Shown: piece after piece, positions 12,144 to 23,739 of the stretch
Layout: the number at the start of each line of letters is the position of its first letter
Position numbering within the stretch: the first letter of the stretch is position 1
Source of the DNA: Galerina marginata
Taxonomy: Eukaryota; Basidiomycota; Agaricomycetes; Agaricales; Galerinaceae
DNA length: 64,000 bases
Reading direction: 5' to 3'
Assembly: GCA_023014335.1 (NCBI GenBank)
Contig: JAECYW010000016.1
Coordinates: 930,001 to 994,000 of the forward strand
Position numbers and translations under genes: made by a program
Notes under the pieces: model-generated
Told to the model about the DNA's origin: nothing
Databases searched by the model: none
The model's input: the letters and a program-made list of their open reading frames with translations, nothing else

Positions 12144-13368
12144 GGAGGTACTAAATTAGCAAAGGTACGAGGCTTCCTTCTCCACCCTTCCGCTCTACTC
12201 TTATATTTTTGCTTCCTAGCCGTTGCCCATTCGCAATCCGCTGCAAGTGTTTTGTGGGCTATCGTCTTGAAAACCTTCGTTTTACTTCATGAATTCCGGG
12301 GTCCAGCGGAAGTCTAATTGTATCGGAATTTACTCAATCAACTCCTTCAGAATTGAAGGAAGGATAGAAGTAAAATTTCGGCGCGTTACTCACGTTTTGC
12401 CTTCCACTTGTCCTTCGTCAAAACTGCAAGCCATTGGCCTGTCTAGAAACCAGTCGTTCTGTCTGCCCGTCATCAGTATCCACTGAGTTATCTGTGCGCC
12501 GTTCACTCTCTCGCGATCCATTCTGCTACTATCATCACATTCGTCTGTGTCGCTTTCATTCCCCTTACCAGACGATTGACAATTTTTTTGTTTCACCCTC
12601 GGCCAATACATTCGCTGTGTCGCTTTCTGACTTTTATCCTGAATCCACTCTTTGGCCAATACATTGGGTCTCCATTCCGAATTCAGAAACACTTCCATAA
12701 ATGCGTATCTTGAGGACACGGTAGCGGAAATGGATGTCATGAAAGTTGAGCTTTTCGATCTAAAGGTAGGTTTAAATTTTGAATCAAAGAAAATCAACTA
12801 ACTTATATACTTTCTTTTTATTAGAAAATTGGTCGGGTTGGACGAAATGACAAGTATTCAGTGATGGTTATAATCTCTCCCAGAAGATCGAAGTCGCGTT
12901 GACTTTCGGTGCAATCCGTGAGTCCACCATCATGTTTATTTCTATTTCTTGAAACAATCCTTATGTTATTTAACAGCCTGCTTGTCTGTCTATTATATCA
13001 TTTTTCTCTCGCGTTTGTAGTTTGAACGCAAGTCTAGATGAATTGCTTATGATGATTTTGCTTCAGCCTCAACACGATGTGAGCTCGATTTCTTCGACTA
13101 TCTTGATTTTCCCGCCCTGCATCATTGCCGGTCAAGGTTGGCCCATCACGTCCACGATATTCATCTAAAAAGTGGATCTGGACCTCGACTACAATGCTTT
13201 CATTGGGGATTCAAAAAGTGTTACATACAAACACCGACTCAGCACTGTCCTACCAAATCTACTTATAAAAGGCCAGGTCCGAAACTTCGCCGCGATATAA
13301 AAAATAATGGTGTATATATCACCCCACTAGCTAAGACGGACAGGCACATTTTCTGCCTAACACCAGCT
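12144..13368. other. Intergenic, no gene recognised
   Basis: Only short unconvincing open frames. A small local duplication is visible: GGCCAATACATT occurs near 12601 and 12654, and GTGTCGCTTTC near 12548 and 12616. Otherwise nothing I can support. Confidence 0.4.
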
Positions 13369-14036
13369 TTACCGCACAAATGCAAGCGCTATGCAAAACC
13401 CAAGGGCTAGCGTAGTCATTGACATTACTGCTCCTGTCGACGACCTGGCCGCTCCACTAGAGCCTGATGAGCTCCCAGGGGTCGAACCACCAGAGCCTGA
13501 ACCACTCTTGCCCGTGCTTCCCGACTTTTTAGAGGTCGTACTCGAAGACCCGCTTGGCCCACTGGCAGGAAGAGGCGCGCCGGTCTCATAGACATTCAGG
13601 GTGCACACGGCAACGGGACTAACGAGGTTGCACACTCCGGAGAGAGTGGGGGTAGCGGCACCTGAGTTGACGTAGAACATGGACGCAGCCGAGGGTCCTT
13701 GGACGAGGGTGGCTGTATGAATTCGGTTGAGAGGTTTATCGAAAATGCAGAGAAAAAATGAAAGGGAACGCACCTGGTCCTGGAGGTACGACACCCCGAG
13801 TTGGTCCATCAATCAAGGCATAACTTGTAGTCCCGCCTGAACTGCCGATAACGCTGGCCGTTATTGGTTTTTGGTCCCATTCAAAAGGAACGTAGATGGG
13901 CGCGTCACTCTGAGCGAACACCACTGCAATTCACGGGTTGGTGTTTGGTATTAGTAATGATTCAAAAAATTGAACGTCAACTCTTACAAGGAATTGCACT
14001 TGTGGCGAGAAGAGTAAGGAACGCGTCGAATCTCAT
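13369..14036 (-). CDS. Secreted GPI-anchored-type serine-rich surface protein
   Basis: Three exons. The first (14036 to about 13988) and the start of the second encode a signal peptide, MRFDAFLTLLATSAIP followed by LVFAQ. Next comes a compact domain of about 95 residues (YVPFEWDQKPITASVIG, SYALIDGPTRG, ASMFYVNSGAATPTLSGVC, VAVCTLNVYE) with two cysteines. The C-terminal third is a Ser/Gly/Lys linker (SSSTTSKKSGSTGKSG) ending in a hydrophobic tail (MTTLALGFCIALAFVR), the layout of GPI-anchored fungal cell-wall or plasma-membrane proteins. I do not recognise the central domain. Introns are at about 13987-13925 and 13772-13710. Confidence 0.75.
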
Positions 14037-14664
14037 TATGTGGACTTGGAATGTGTTGGAAAAGGGCAGTGGCTAGGAACTGGGGGAAGGAAGGTCGTGA
14101 AGTCGCGCGTTGTCCTGCACTGCTGGTCTTTATATTTCATTCGACCCATGCCCGCTGCCAAGTAAATTTTGGGTGATGACTACCTCGGGCGCTTGGCGTC
14201 CTTGGACATTCTTGCTTATGCGGCGAGTAAGGATATGCGGGAGTCATGCTATTATTTGGGACAATTTCGAGTAGAGGGTACTTTACGTATTCACGTTGAG
14301 GTGGGTGTTCAGAAGGTATTTGTCAAGATTTCAGTGTATTCCGAAAAAAATTATCTTGAGTCTTGGCAATGACCATAATGACCAGCCTAAGCCAAGTCGT
14401 CTTTGTATTGGCTTCTACTTATTGGCAACCCGGACCAGGCATTAGATCTGTTATTGAATATAGTCTGCTTGACCCGAGATGCGATCCTGTGGCAAACGGA
14501 TATGAATTACATAGTCGGTCGACTTCAATGCACTTGAAGCTTGAAATCGCCCCGGGATGTTGCGTTGTCCAGCTCGAACGAGGAGATGAAGAGAAAAGAT
14601 TGGTTGATATTATACACACTTGTAAGTACCTGATCTAAAACTGCAAATGATTGATTGAATTCGA

Positions 14665-16575
14665 TTAAAGCGTTTGTGGAGGAAACGTAGTAGTGTTTGG
14701 AGATCGACCACGCTCTTTATCCAGGAGCAACGGTTCTGTGACATACCCCATGCCGTAACCTGAAGTAACCATCTGGCCCTCACCAACGCTCGCAAGTATT
14801 GCGCTTTTCCCTGTCCCCAGCACGACGTGCTCTCCGGTCTTTTTGAGAAAGATTTCTGGAGGAGACCGTAGGTAGCCCACTTTCTCGCAGGGAGTGTCGC
14901 TCACATGCGTCGTCGCGCAGACAGCTGCCAGGAATGAGTTCTTGAAGTAGCTCATCTGCTGACTGAATGTGGCTCCCAACGCCCCAAGGGCAAGCAAAAA
15001 TGGTAGAAGCGTGAGGACAAGCTGTAGGTATGAGAGGGCCGCTTCGTTGTGTCGCACGTCCACCATCACATTGGGCTGCACTCCCCCCAAGATTAAACCG
15101 CGCGAGATGAGGAGGTCGTCGATATGATTCATATTCTGGCTATACCACGCCAAACCAGCCGGGTCCAATGCGACAGCGCTAATGTTCTGCGTTCCATCGC
15201 CTAGCGCGTCGTTCAGGATAAAAACCGAGGATGTATCGATCTGTCCCAGGAAGCGACCTTGCGTGTTGTTTGTTGCTGAAAAGGCCGAGTAACAATTTGT
15301 CGAGCGGACGACGCCTCCGGTGGCGAGGTTGGTGTAAGGTAGGTCGCAGACAGCGAAAGGCCTGGGTGGATTAGATAGGACCTCGGAGCGCATCAGCTGG
15401 ATCGTGGAGGAGACGAAGCGCAAGGCTGAGTAGAGAATACTTTGGTCGTAAGTGCTTTCGACGTTGAGATATTCGGTGCTGAAAGATGACACCGACACAT
15501 TCCCGACCTTGATGAAGGATCCCATGCTCAAACTCGTGTTGTTGTTCTTGGCTCCGATAACGAAATTCGCTAGCGTTTGGACTGTCGGGGTGATGGGTTG
15601 AGTCGGGTCGTCGGACTGCCAGGTTCTGCGCATAAAATCTGTAATCTCGCCGTCATCTAATAATAGGGGCGTAAACGAAATCATCACGGCCTTGAAGGTC
15701 GTATGCAAGAAGGTATGTCGGCGATTTCCTTTCGACACTGTAAACACCTGCTTCATCACGGCTGTATCCCCTCCTCTTCCCAATGACTGCCATGGATTAT
15801 CCTTCCTGCTGGGGTCCAAGAACAACGAGGTGTCGACGTCCCACCATATTTGCGGTCGTCCCATCGGATGGTCGAATAATGAGAACGCATCAATATTGCG
15901 GATGGTGCATCTCCACGCCTGTTGGTCGGGGTTAACGTTGTTGGTGGCGCACAACGTCGTCGTGTTCATGTCGGTTGTAGTCATGATAGTGTTGTCCGGA
16001 CCGACAGAGAACCCATCCGAATCCAGCCAGATGCTCGGGGGGACGGTAAAGGAAATAGGGATAGTAGGGGGGACGACTTGCTGAAATCCGGGAACATTGA
16101 CGCCTGGAAGGGTAAAATTCAGACCTGCAACGAACAAATTCGCGCTAATGGTGTCGTTTATGTTGATGGAACCGATGCGGTTCACGGGACTGGAAAGAAG
16201 GATCGTGTATCCAGGGCTTTCCAGCAATTGTGAGGAGAGTTGGCCAGCGTTAACACGCGTCGACTTCGTGATGTATCCAGGAGAGTCTAATGCCCAAAGC
16301 AGCGTGTCGTAGAATCCCGCTGCTGCCATCACGGACGCAAACATTGCTACCAGGAGAGCTTGCTGGTTAAACCTCCTCGAAACCGCGAAAAAAGCTTTCT
16401 GGACGACGTCCTCTGCAAACATGAGGAACGATGTGTAGTCCCGTCTCTTGAACGCCAGCAGCGCAAAAAGGCGGTAGACGACGAAGTTCAGCATAACCGT
16501 CGCGGCTCGGAAAAGGATGTTCTTCACTGCATTTTGGCCAACGGGAAGCGTCGAGGTGACGAAAAAGTTGGGCAT
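14665..16575 (-). CDS. Large multi-pass membrane glycoprotein of unknown family
   Basis: A single 636-residue open frame without visible introns, unusual beside its intron-rich neighbours. The N-terminus has a hydrophobic stretch (MLNFVVYRLFALLAF) and another at about residues 72-95 (ALLVAMFASVMAAAGFYDTL). A long region of about 400 residues follows with many N-glycosylation sequons (NDT, NFT, NNT, NVS, NTS, NIS) and paired cysteines, as expected for an outside domain. A second membrane segment (LQLVLTLLPFLLALGALGA, about residue 520) precedes a cytoplasmic tail with FLKKTGEHVVLGTGKSAI and YVTEPLLLDKERG. The topology is inference from hydrophobicity. I know of no family or enzymatic motif that fits. 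Confidence 0.8.
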   Translation of the reverse strand: MPNFFVTSTLPVGQNAVKNILFRAATVMLNFVVYRLFALLAFKRRDYTSFLMFAEDVVQKAFFAVSRRFNQQALLVAMFASVMAAAGFYDTLLWALDSPGYITKSTRVNAGQLSSQLLESPGYTILLSSPVNRIGSININDTISANLFVAGLNFTLPGVNVPGFQQVVPPTIPISFTVPPSIWLDSDGFSVGPDNTIMTTTDMNTTTLCATNNVNPDQQAWRCTIRNIDAFSLFDHPMGRPQIWWDVDTSLFLDPSRKDNPWQSLGRGGDTAVMKQVFTVSKGNRRHTFLHTTFKAVMISFTPLLLDDGEITDFMRRTWQSDDPTQPITPTVQTLANFVIGAKNNNTSLSMGSFIKVGNVSVSSFSTEYLNVESTYDQSILYSALRFVSSTIQLMRSEVLSNPPRPFAVCDLPYTNLATGGVVRSTNCYSAFSATNNTQGRFLGQIDTSSVFILNDALGDGTQNISAVALDPAGLAWYSQNMNHIDDLLISRGLILGGVQPNVMVDVRHNEAALSYLQLVLTLLPFLLALGALGATFSQQMSYFKNSFLAAVCATTHVSDTPCEKVGYLRSPPEIFLKKTGEHVVLGTGKSAILASVGEGQMVTSGYGMGYVTEPLLLDKERGRSPNTTTFPPQTL

Positions 16576-17328
16576 TAGGGCATGAAGGGATTCGTGGAGC
16601 GGTTCCCCTGTCTGTGCGTCTTGAGGTTTTGTATCTGAACCAATTTTTCAGTTAACCTGTGTACCCCTGCCGAGGATTAATATGTAAGTCATTTACCCTT
16701 GCCAAGGCCGCTTGTTCGAGATTTGTGCCTGCATTTGTGCTCCGGACAACTCGTGAGGAGGCGCGGACGGAATTACTGCGTTAAAAATAGACGCCGTACC
16801 TTAAGCTCGGTCGGATACATCGCTTCAATCTCCTTTCTCACAATCAAAGACCAGACGGAGGCAGAACATGGGTTCTTACTTGACCCAAAGGGTTAATGAG
16901 TACATGTATCAGTCAATTCTTCGCTCCTTGACGTACGGATCGCCGTCGAGATTGGAAAAGTGGGTGCATGCATGCTTGACTCTCGCTTTGTGGTGGATCA
17001 CGCCAGAGGACCAGGCAAGGAAAACTTGACTTGTGAGTCTAGATTGGCTCCTTGACAGCTTAAGCAAGAACCAAGGCGGTGATTCGGGCATTTAAAAGCT
17101 CGAAATTTGCGTTTCGAGTCAACAGCAAACAGGTTGAGGCGGTTATCACCTTCTGTGATGATCGCTACTTATCATACCTTTAACCTTGGTTAATCTTAAC
17201 AGCCTATAGCTCCACCTGTGAGAAGTCCGTTCAAAGTGGATCCATTTCATCCATGGCCAAACTAGCGACCACCGCCAAGACGCACGGAATGGGAGTCGAC
17301 TGTCCGTATTATGGAAATTTGGAATAGC
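16576..17328. other. Intergenic, no gene recognised
   Basis: Between the 5' end of the membrane glycoprotein gene and the 3' end of the ArgJ gene. Short open frames here have no recognisable content. It presumably holds the promoter of the glycoprotein gene and the ArgJ terminator. Confidence 0.4.
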
Positions 17329-18912
17329 CTAGCTGCGATAATCTCCATTGATCTTGACGTATTCCTGCAGCAAGCATGGAACTTGTTAATGACCAGACCA
17401 AGGATGAAAGTATGAGCGGCGCACATAGCTAAAGTCGCATGTCCAATACTGAGCCTCGCCCGCGCCTTCCATGCCCAGGTCTACATTAACCTCGAAGTCC
17501 TCAAGGCTTAAAATCTCTTTTGCGCGGACCTCGTCGACCTTTTCTGGCTCGCCATTAACGAGGACGGGAAGAGGCGAGGTTCCATCCGATGGGATGAACG
17601 TCACATTGACTTTTGTTGGATCGACCACGGGTGGTTCAGCACCTGCCGATGAGGGCTGGAGAGGCACAGAGCCAGTAGCGGCGAGGATCCGGCCCCAGCT
17701 GGTCGGGCACTTAGACTGGAAGCAATGGAATACGATATGAATAGCTTACTTTGCGTCTTCGCCATACAGCGCTGTCTTGACCAGAGCCGATGTAGATATC
17801 CGAGAAGCAATATTGTGAGCATCTTTATAAGACGGGGCATTCTATGTAGACCGGTAAGTGGACAGCAAGAAAAATTGGCGGAAAAACCTCACCTTGACAG
17901 TGACGGTAACGAACTTGGTTGCGCCTTCACCGTCCCGGACAACCAACTTGGCGAGGTCAGCCGCGAAATCCGTCAGTTCACGTTTGAACAATCCATACGC
18001 CTCCTTGTCCGTCTCCTCATCGATGACCACCCCTTTCGAGGCAGCCCCATTCGCCAGGACGTAGATGGAGTCGTTGGTAGACATGTCTCCGTCGACGCTA
18101 ATCGAGTTGAAGCTGCGGTCAACAGCATAAGTAAGTGCACTCTGCAAACTTCTTGGAGAGACTGCGGCGTCGGTCATGATGCACCCAAGAAGAGTCGCAT
18201 GAAGTTGTTTTGGGCTGGAAGAGAATGTGGTCCCAGCAGGACCCATGTTGGGGTGGATCATCCCTGCTCCTTTATCCATTCCTGCCAGCCGATATTTAAT
18301 GCCACCAATGTTGAAGGTCTTCGCGCGCAACTTCGGGAACGTGTCGGTAGTCATGAACGCCTGTGCGGCGCGTTCCCAGGCTGAGAAGTCCGAGCCGAGA
18401 ACGCATGTCGTCTCATTCGTTGCCTGGGATTGGATGCCAGCAATGATCTTCGAGATGGGCAAATTTTGGCCGATTACTCCAGTCGACATGACGAGTGTTT
18501 CGTGTTCGAGTTTCGATGATTTTGAGGGTAAGAGGGCGTCAATGGCTTTTACCATCGCCCACGCATCGTCGATTCCCTGCTTTCCGGTCACGGCGTTGGC
18601 ACAACCGCTGTTAACCACCACCGCTCGTGCATAACCGCCGTTCTTCTTGATGATGTGGTCGGAGACTAGGACTGGTGCGGCTTTGAAAGCGTTCCTCGTG
18701 AAGCAAGCTGCAGCTGTTGTCGGTTGCTCTGAGGTCGAGAGAATCACTGCCAGATCCGGAACACCGGGCTTCTTTTTAACACCTACGTGAAGGCCACCGA
18801 GAACAAAACCAGTTGGAAAGGAAGAGGAAGGAAGAGGAAAATGGTGGTGTGTTTTTGAGGGCGTAGGTTTCATGCTGAAGGTCGAAACTAACCTCTTGGA
18901 GAGGAGCGACAT
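17329..18912 (-). CDS. Arginine biosynthesis bifunctional protein ArgJ (mitochondrial)
   Basis: Ornithine acetyltransferase / N-acetylglutamate synthase, which recycles acetyl groups in mitochondrial arginine synthesis. The N-terminus (MSLLSKRLVSTFSMKP) is basic and hydroxylated like a mitochondrial presequence. The body has AVVVNSGCANAVTG, MSTGVIGQNLP, GMDKGAGMIHPNMG and the autocleavage site HATLLGC, whose Thr (about residue 240) becomes the nucleophile of the beta chain. FNSISVDGDMSTND follows. An intron at about 17890-17840 leads to NAPSYKDAHNIASRIS and a second short intron to WGRILAATGS. A final intron (GTGCGC...CTGCAG, about 17410-17365) joins YWTCDFSY to EYVKINGDYRS, the normal ArgJ C-terminus. 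Without this splice the frame ends early at 17386 with an abnormal tail. Complete and probably functional. Confidence 0.93.
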
Positions 18913-20451
18913 GGCGGAGCCTGACGAAGCTCACACCCACAACCTTGCGGTATTTATGAGGATAGGAGCCGATATTGCGATTGGGTATGACCTGTGCTAT
19001 GCATAGTCAATGGTATGAAAGCATGTAGAACAACGCACATGCTTACATCTCGTGTCGAGGAGGCAGTGAGTGACTGTTGGAAAAAACGACTAAAGCTCCC
19101 GTGCCAAAGGACGGAAATGGGCAATATTCAGGGGCGTGACGCAAGTAAGTACCGAAACAACTTGCTGTAATATGCAAGCCGTTTCTCTAACCTTAGGCAT
19201 ACACTTTGTAAGGCTAGAAGTCTTGTAAAATCCGTGCAAACACTAACCTGTAAATTTAAGGCCGACTGCTTTCGCAGACCTCCCAGGTGACCCCACCAAA
19301 CCTGTGAGGCAATGTCGGTCGGTTAAGGCTTGGCTAACGACTTGGGGCAGAAACTTCAGCTAAGGAACCGTTGGAATATTGATAGAAAAAAGAGCGCAAG
19401 ATACAGTACTTATGAAGGGAGGAACAAAGGATGGAAGCTTAAGGATCAGATGAAAAAGGAATCTCAATTAGAACTCAGATTGCAGGAGCACGACAACATC
19501 GTTAAGTATGAGTTGTTTCTTGAGCAGAATATTATTCCGGTACCGCACAAGGAGTAACTATTAACTGGGCATCTGGTGCACCCTGTCAGCGAATACCATT
19601 GTCATTGTAAAATCGAACGTAGAGTAAACTTGGAAAGTCCAACGAATTTCCGCAGGTTCGATACAAGGGCCTTGAAGTCATCATAGACTGTACTCAAACC
19701 TGCAAACCAGATGTGCATATCCGACGTATAGATGGGTTTCGGACTTGTAGGGACGCTTGGAATTACGCCTTCGCAAATATAGCCGTAGTTTCTTTCGTCA
19801 GTAAAATGCTCTACCTGGACTCGATGGGATAGAAAAACAGAGGAAAGATATACCGTTATTGACGGGGTAATAGATAATCACTCGATGCTTCCTTCTTTCG
19901 TTGGCCTTGTTCTTCGTTTGCCTTGTTCATGGACGAAGCAGTTTCAAACAACCAATTTTTGGTCGTTCCCCGTCAAGAACAAAGAGAACGAAACAGAGCC
20001 GCTCGCAGCGCACAGAGGGGGACGGCAGTAGTGTCGAAGTAAGTGAGGGTGTTTGGATGTATCGAAACTAGGCCTCATAACTTGAGGGCGACCTTTGAAT
20101 GTCAGTATAGACTCTGCAGCGGAGTTGCATGGAAGGCGATTGATAGTAGTCGCGCAAGCACTCAGAAAATTGAGTTGAAAGGCTATTGATCATGAATGGG
20201 CGGAAAGATACTCCGATCAGTACATAAGCTTGTACGACAGGAACGGCACGTAGTACCTACCCTTTATGAATCCATTACTCATTCCTCTGAGCCCGACAGA
20301 ATTTTTGACACTTATACATGACGAGAAAAGTGTAAAACCGATCTTCCTGACTGGTATAAAAGTCAGAGACAGGATATCGAAAATTCTGCAAGCGACTTAC
20401 CAGTAAAACCTCAAGCACCAATAACCTCTACACTAAATCGAACAACCAACC
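18913..20451. other. Long intergenic region
   Basis: About 1.5 kb with no gene I can support. One 75-residue open frame (19330-19557) rich in Lys/Glu/Arg has no partner exons. The right end is the promoter of the first DJ-1/PfpI gene. Confidence 0.4.
20355..20361 (+). promoter_or_regulatory. TATA box of DJ-1/PfpI gene 1
   Basis: TATAAAA followed by GTCAGAG, 97 bases before the ATG at 20452. The second gene of the pair has a similar box (TATAAAAGCTCAGAG) at a similar distance, so promoter and gene were probably duplicated together. Confidence 0.6.
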
Positions 20452-21138
20452 ATGTCCCCCAACGTATACAACTTTGGAGTCATTCTGCTTGATAGCTTTC
20501 AGTGGCTCGATGTTGCTGGCCCCGTCGACTGCATCAACAGCCACGCGTACCCGGTGATCAGCACCCAAAACTTACCCCAATCCTTGATCGACAAAGCGCC
20601 GATCATAAATTGGCATTACGTTTCGTCCGACCTTACACCAGTGCGGGCAACTTCAGGCCCGCCACAGATCCCAACATGCACTTTCGACGACTGCCCGCCG
20701 CTCGACCATATTGTGATCCCAGGTGGCGACCCTATGGCGAAAGTCTCACCGGAATTCGCAAATTTTGTCAAGAAACGTCTGGAAGATCCCGGCATGAAGA
20801 CGTTGCTCCTGATCTGCAGCGCTTCATTGACGGTCGCGCAGACTGAGCTTTTGGACGGCCTTCAAGCATGCAGCAACAAAATAGCGTTGAAAAGCTTTGC
20901 CGAAGGCGGGATGCTCAACAAGAAGGTCAAATGGGTTAGAGACCGCCGATGGATCAAGGACGGAAAAGTGTGGAGTTCCGCTGGGGTAACTGCTGGTATC
21001 GACCTGGCTGCTGAGTTTGCGAGGGTCCACTTCGATGCTGGGATAGTGCAGGTCGTGAAAGACGTGATGGAGTACGAGCCAAACCCAGCCCAGCCAGACC
21101 CATTCGCCAAGCTCCTTGAAGGTGTTGATTTGTCGTAA
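20452..21138 (+). CDS. DJ-1/PfpI (class I glutamine amidotransferase-like) protein, copy 1
   Basis: Intronless, 228 residues. The fold is recognisable from FGVILLDSFQWLDVAGPVD at the N-terminus, DHIVIPGGDP, and the nucleophile elbow LLICSASLTVAQ with the candidate catalytic Cys at about residue 122. It ends with SSAGVTAGIDLAAEFARVHF, the conserved GVTAG region of this group. The nearest known group is the isonitrile-hydratase-like / ThiJ-type branch; the substrate cannot be deduced. Copy 1 has CSAS where copy 2 has CTGS, so the two may differ in activity. The tandem copy at 22001 is clearly paralogous over the full length, including the C-terminal NPAQPDPFA. Confidence 0.88.
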   Translation: MSPNVYNFGVILLDSFQWLDVAGPVDCINSHAYPVISTQNLPQSLIDKAPIINWHYVSSDLTPVRATSGPPQIPTCTFDDCPPLDHIVIPGGDPMAKVSPEFANFVKKRLEDPGMKTLLLICSASLTVAQTELLDGLQACSNKIALKSFAEGGMLNKKVKWVRDRRWIKDGKVWSSAGVTAGIDLAAEFARVHFDAGIVQVVKDVMEYEPNPAQPDPFAKLLEGVDLS

Positions 21139-22000
21139 ATCACAGAGAGATTCGGTACATCGTGCAATGCTGCCATAGTCAACCTATATTACCTTGTAGG
21201 GAAACAAAAATAGTCTTGCCAATCCCTGTCGTAAGGAATACCAGACAATGAACGAGCCCCCAAGTTCAGTAGGCCATCTGTTAGGTTCGCATCATAAATC
21301 CATCTTTTGAGAGACGATATCTCGTGATAAAGGGCAAGGAAGCCGAGAGATTGAATGGTCAGATGAGGCAATACATTTGCCGTTATCAGCGGAATGAAAA
21401 TGCGACCACCGATTCTTCATCGTAAAAAACCGGGTACAAAGCAAATGCCATCAAAACGAGGCGTCGCTTGTATTGCGTTTTCCGACCATGGTACAAGAAG
21501 ATTGGAGGAAGTAATGTGGGATATCGGGTGAAAGAACAAAATCTGACTTCGGTACATAGCATAATGCCGAAGGCTGACGCGTTCCTGCTGGCCGAGCGTC
21601 TCCTCAAATGTCTTGACAATTTGCTGCGCGATGACTGCGCAAACAGGGTCAGTGTCGTTGGGTAGTTGGTCGCTAATGGAAACAAGCCCCAATGGGTCGA
21701 GGACAACGAGAAAACTGAAGTGATAATCAATCCAGACCATATCGAAGTCAAGAAAGGACAAGAGCTCTCACAGATCGAGCAAGTGTTACCCACAGACAGT
21801 TCAGTGTTGTGTTTACTTGGAGTTAAGGAAGCACAACTTGTCTGCTGACCTGCGTCGATATTGGTGGCATGAGATAGAGAGGATCCAAACTTTTATCGAA
21901 GATCATTTCGTATCTGTGTATAAAAGCTCAGAGAAGAGCCGCGAATTCCAACAAACCACAGTATCCGAATTACTTACAAGCAACTGAAATCTCTCCAACA
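21139..22000. other. Spacer between the DJ-1 copies, with a possible minus-strand gene remnant
   Basis: Two overlapping minus-strand open frames (21386-21793 and 21417-21761) and a third (21189-21371) have fairly protein-like content, for example IVKTFEETLGQQERVSLRH and LGFLALYHEISSLKRW. Frames would have to be joined by splices I cannot define, and I recognise no domain. This may be a real small gene or a decayed one. Confidence 0.25.
21919..21925 (+). promoter_or_regulatory. TATA box of DJ-1/PfpI gene 2
   Basis: TATAAAA followed by GCTCAGAG, 82 bases before the ATG at 22001, matching the arrangement at the first copy. Confidence 0.6.
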
Positions 22001-22687
22001 ATGGCTCCGCTCACTCTCCACATCGGATTGCTCCTTTTCCACGAATTTCAATGGCTGGACGCTGCTGGTCCTGTAGATTATCTCCACAACCACTCGCACT
22101 CCATGATCAGCCGAATTGGAGTCGCCCAGTCCGTGGTGGACAAAGCACCCATTATACACTGGTACTACCTATCTTCTGACCTCACACCAGTGCAGGCGTC
22201 CTCCGGACCACCACAACTCCCAACCCACACATATGACGACTGCCCAGACCTCGACTACATCATCGTTCCTGGTCCTGATCCGAGCGTTCCTCTCCCAAAT
22301 GGATGCGAGGCATTCTTACAGAAACGCTTTGCGGGGCCGAAGCTCAAGGCCATCCTCACAGTGTGCACCGGGTCGATGGCCATCGCGCAGGCCGGAATCT
22401 TGGATGGCTATCACGTCTGCAGCAACAAATGGGTGCTCCGTAGACTGGCAGGAACAGGGCTGTTGAACAAGAAGGTGAAGTGGATAGGTGACAAGAGGTG
22501 GCACATCGATGGGAAGGTATGGAGTGCGGCGGGGGTTACGGCTGGGATCGACCTGGCTGCTGAATTCGCGAAGCAGCACTTCGATCCGGAGATTGTGGAG
22601 GCGGCTAAGGACATCTCGGAATACGAATCAAACCCAGCACAGCCAGACCCTTTCGCTCGACTCCTCGAAGGAGTGGTCTTGGCATGA
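22001..22687 (+). CDS. DJ-1/PfpI (class I glutamine amidotransferase-like) protein, copy 2
   Basis: Intronless, 228 residues, same length as copy 1. Key blocks are IGLLLFHEFQWLDAAGPVD, DYIIVPGPDP, the nucleophile elbow LTVCTGSMAIAQAG (candidate Cys about residue 122) and WSAAGVTAGIDLAAEFAKQH. CTGS is the usual form of this elbow, so copy 2 looks more like the ancestral enzyme than copy 1. The pair arose by tandem duplication that included the promoter. Likely a cytosolic enzyme or stress protein; substrate unknown. Confidence 0.88.
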   Translation: MAPLTLHIGLLLFHEFQWLDAAGPVDYLHNHSHSMISRIGVAQSVVDKAPIIHWYYLSSDLTPVQASSGPPQLPTHTYDDCPDLDYIIVPGPDPSVPLPNGCEAFLQKRFAGPKLKAILTVCTGSMAIAQAGILDGYHVCSNKWVLRRLAGTGLLNKKVKWIGDKRWHIDGKVWSAAGVTAGIDLAAEFAKQHFDPEIVEAAKDISEYESNPAQPDPFARLLEGVVLA

Positions 22688-23739
22688 ATTGAGGCTTGAC
22701 TGGAAGGAGGAAAATGCTGTAAATGAACAAGTAAAACAATATTGAGTCAATGGACAAGTTCGAACGGAATTCGAATGCTACAGATGTATACTGGTTGTCG
22801 AATACCCAATGTCATAATGGCGTCTTTCCGAAATTAATTATTACATGCTATAAGCTAGAGAGGCATCATTGAACTTGAATTCAATAGATATAAAAAACAA
22901 CTTCTTACCTTGTCCATGATTGCTAGAGCCCAGATGGTTTTCTAACTACTTCTTGGTCTTCTTGTTCTCAACAAACAACACGCGCTGCTTCACTAAAGTT
23001 TCCAACCTAAAATAAGCCACAAATATTGAGGAGGATATGGTATCCATCACCTTTTGGGTCATACTTGACGGCAGAAAGTTTTGGTCCTTGACGTAGGCGC
23101 TGTGTCGTGTAAAAAAAGCCAGTTTGAGCGGTAGATATCAGGCGGACAATAATGGTCCTACGAGATATAAGCCAGGCTGCTCAGTGGATAAGAATTTGAC
23201 CATTTACCTGGCTTTGGCCTTTGCAGCCATGCTGAAGAGTTGGAAAAGAAGTCTGAGCGTCGAGCGAGCAGAAAGCGGAAGTTCAATCTGGAATTCATTG
23301 TTCACGTGACCAGGAATATGTCGCCTACGGTCACGGTCTTCTCGGACAACGGTTCTTGCCCAATTCTTGCCAGTGTGATAGACCATCCAAATTTCGCCAA
23401 GTCGCCTGGGATGCGGCAGTGTGGAAGGTGAAATTTTGAAAGGCAGCGTTGAGTCGAGAATGTGTAGACTAATGCGTATTCACAATTGTTCGAGGTAGAC
23501 AGCAGATACTAGTACAAATTTAAAGGGAGACAACAATTGGTGGTACAGTTTTATCTGGCACGTAAGTTCAAAGCATCAGGCGGTTGTAAGAGTACATATG
23601 TGAAAGAGTCGTAAAAAAAGCGATGGTCATGGAGGGGAGAGTGGGTAAAGGAAAGAAACGAATGGAAAAAGAAATATTTACATATCGGACAAATTTCTGC
23701 TTGTGAGATGGGTGAGTCGCTAATTACGAAATGAAATGT
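22688..23739. other. Intergenic, no gene recognised
   Basis: About 1 kb between the 3' ends of the DJ-1 copy 2 gene and the VIT-domain gene, which converge here. Only short, unconvincing open frames; probably 3' untranslated sequence and spacer. Confidence 0.4.

Noticed and set aside
12390..12797. 135-residue minus-strand open frame
   Set aside because: No hydrophobic, catalytic or repeat pattern, and no splice partners.
19330..19557. 75-residue Lys/Glu-rich open frame
   Set aside because: Single frame with no partner exons or recognisable motif; composition is compatible with chance.
19650..19670. GGTTCGATAC resembling a tRNA B box
   Set aside because: No matching A box, acceptor stem or cloverleaf around it.
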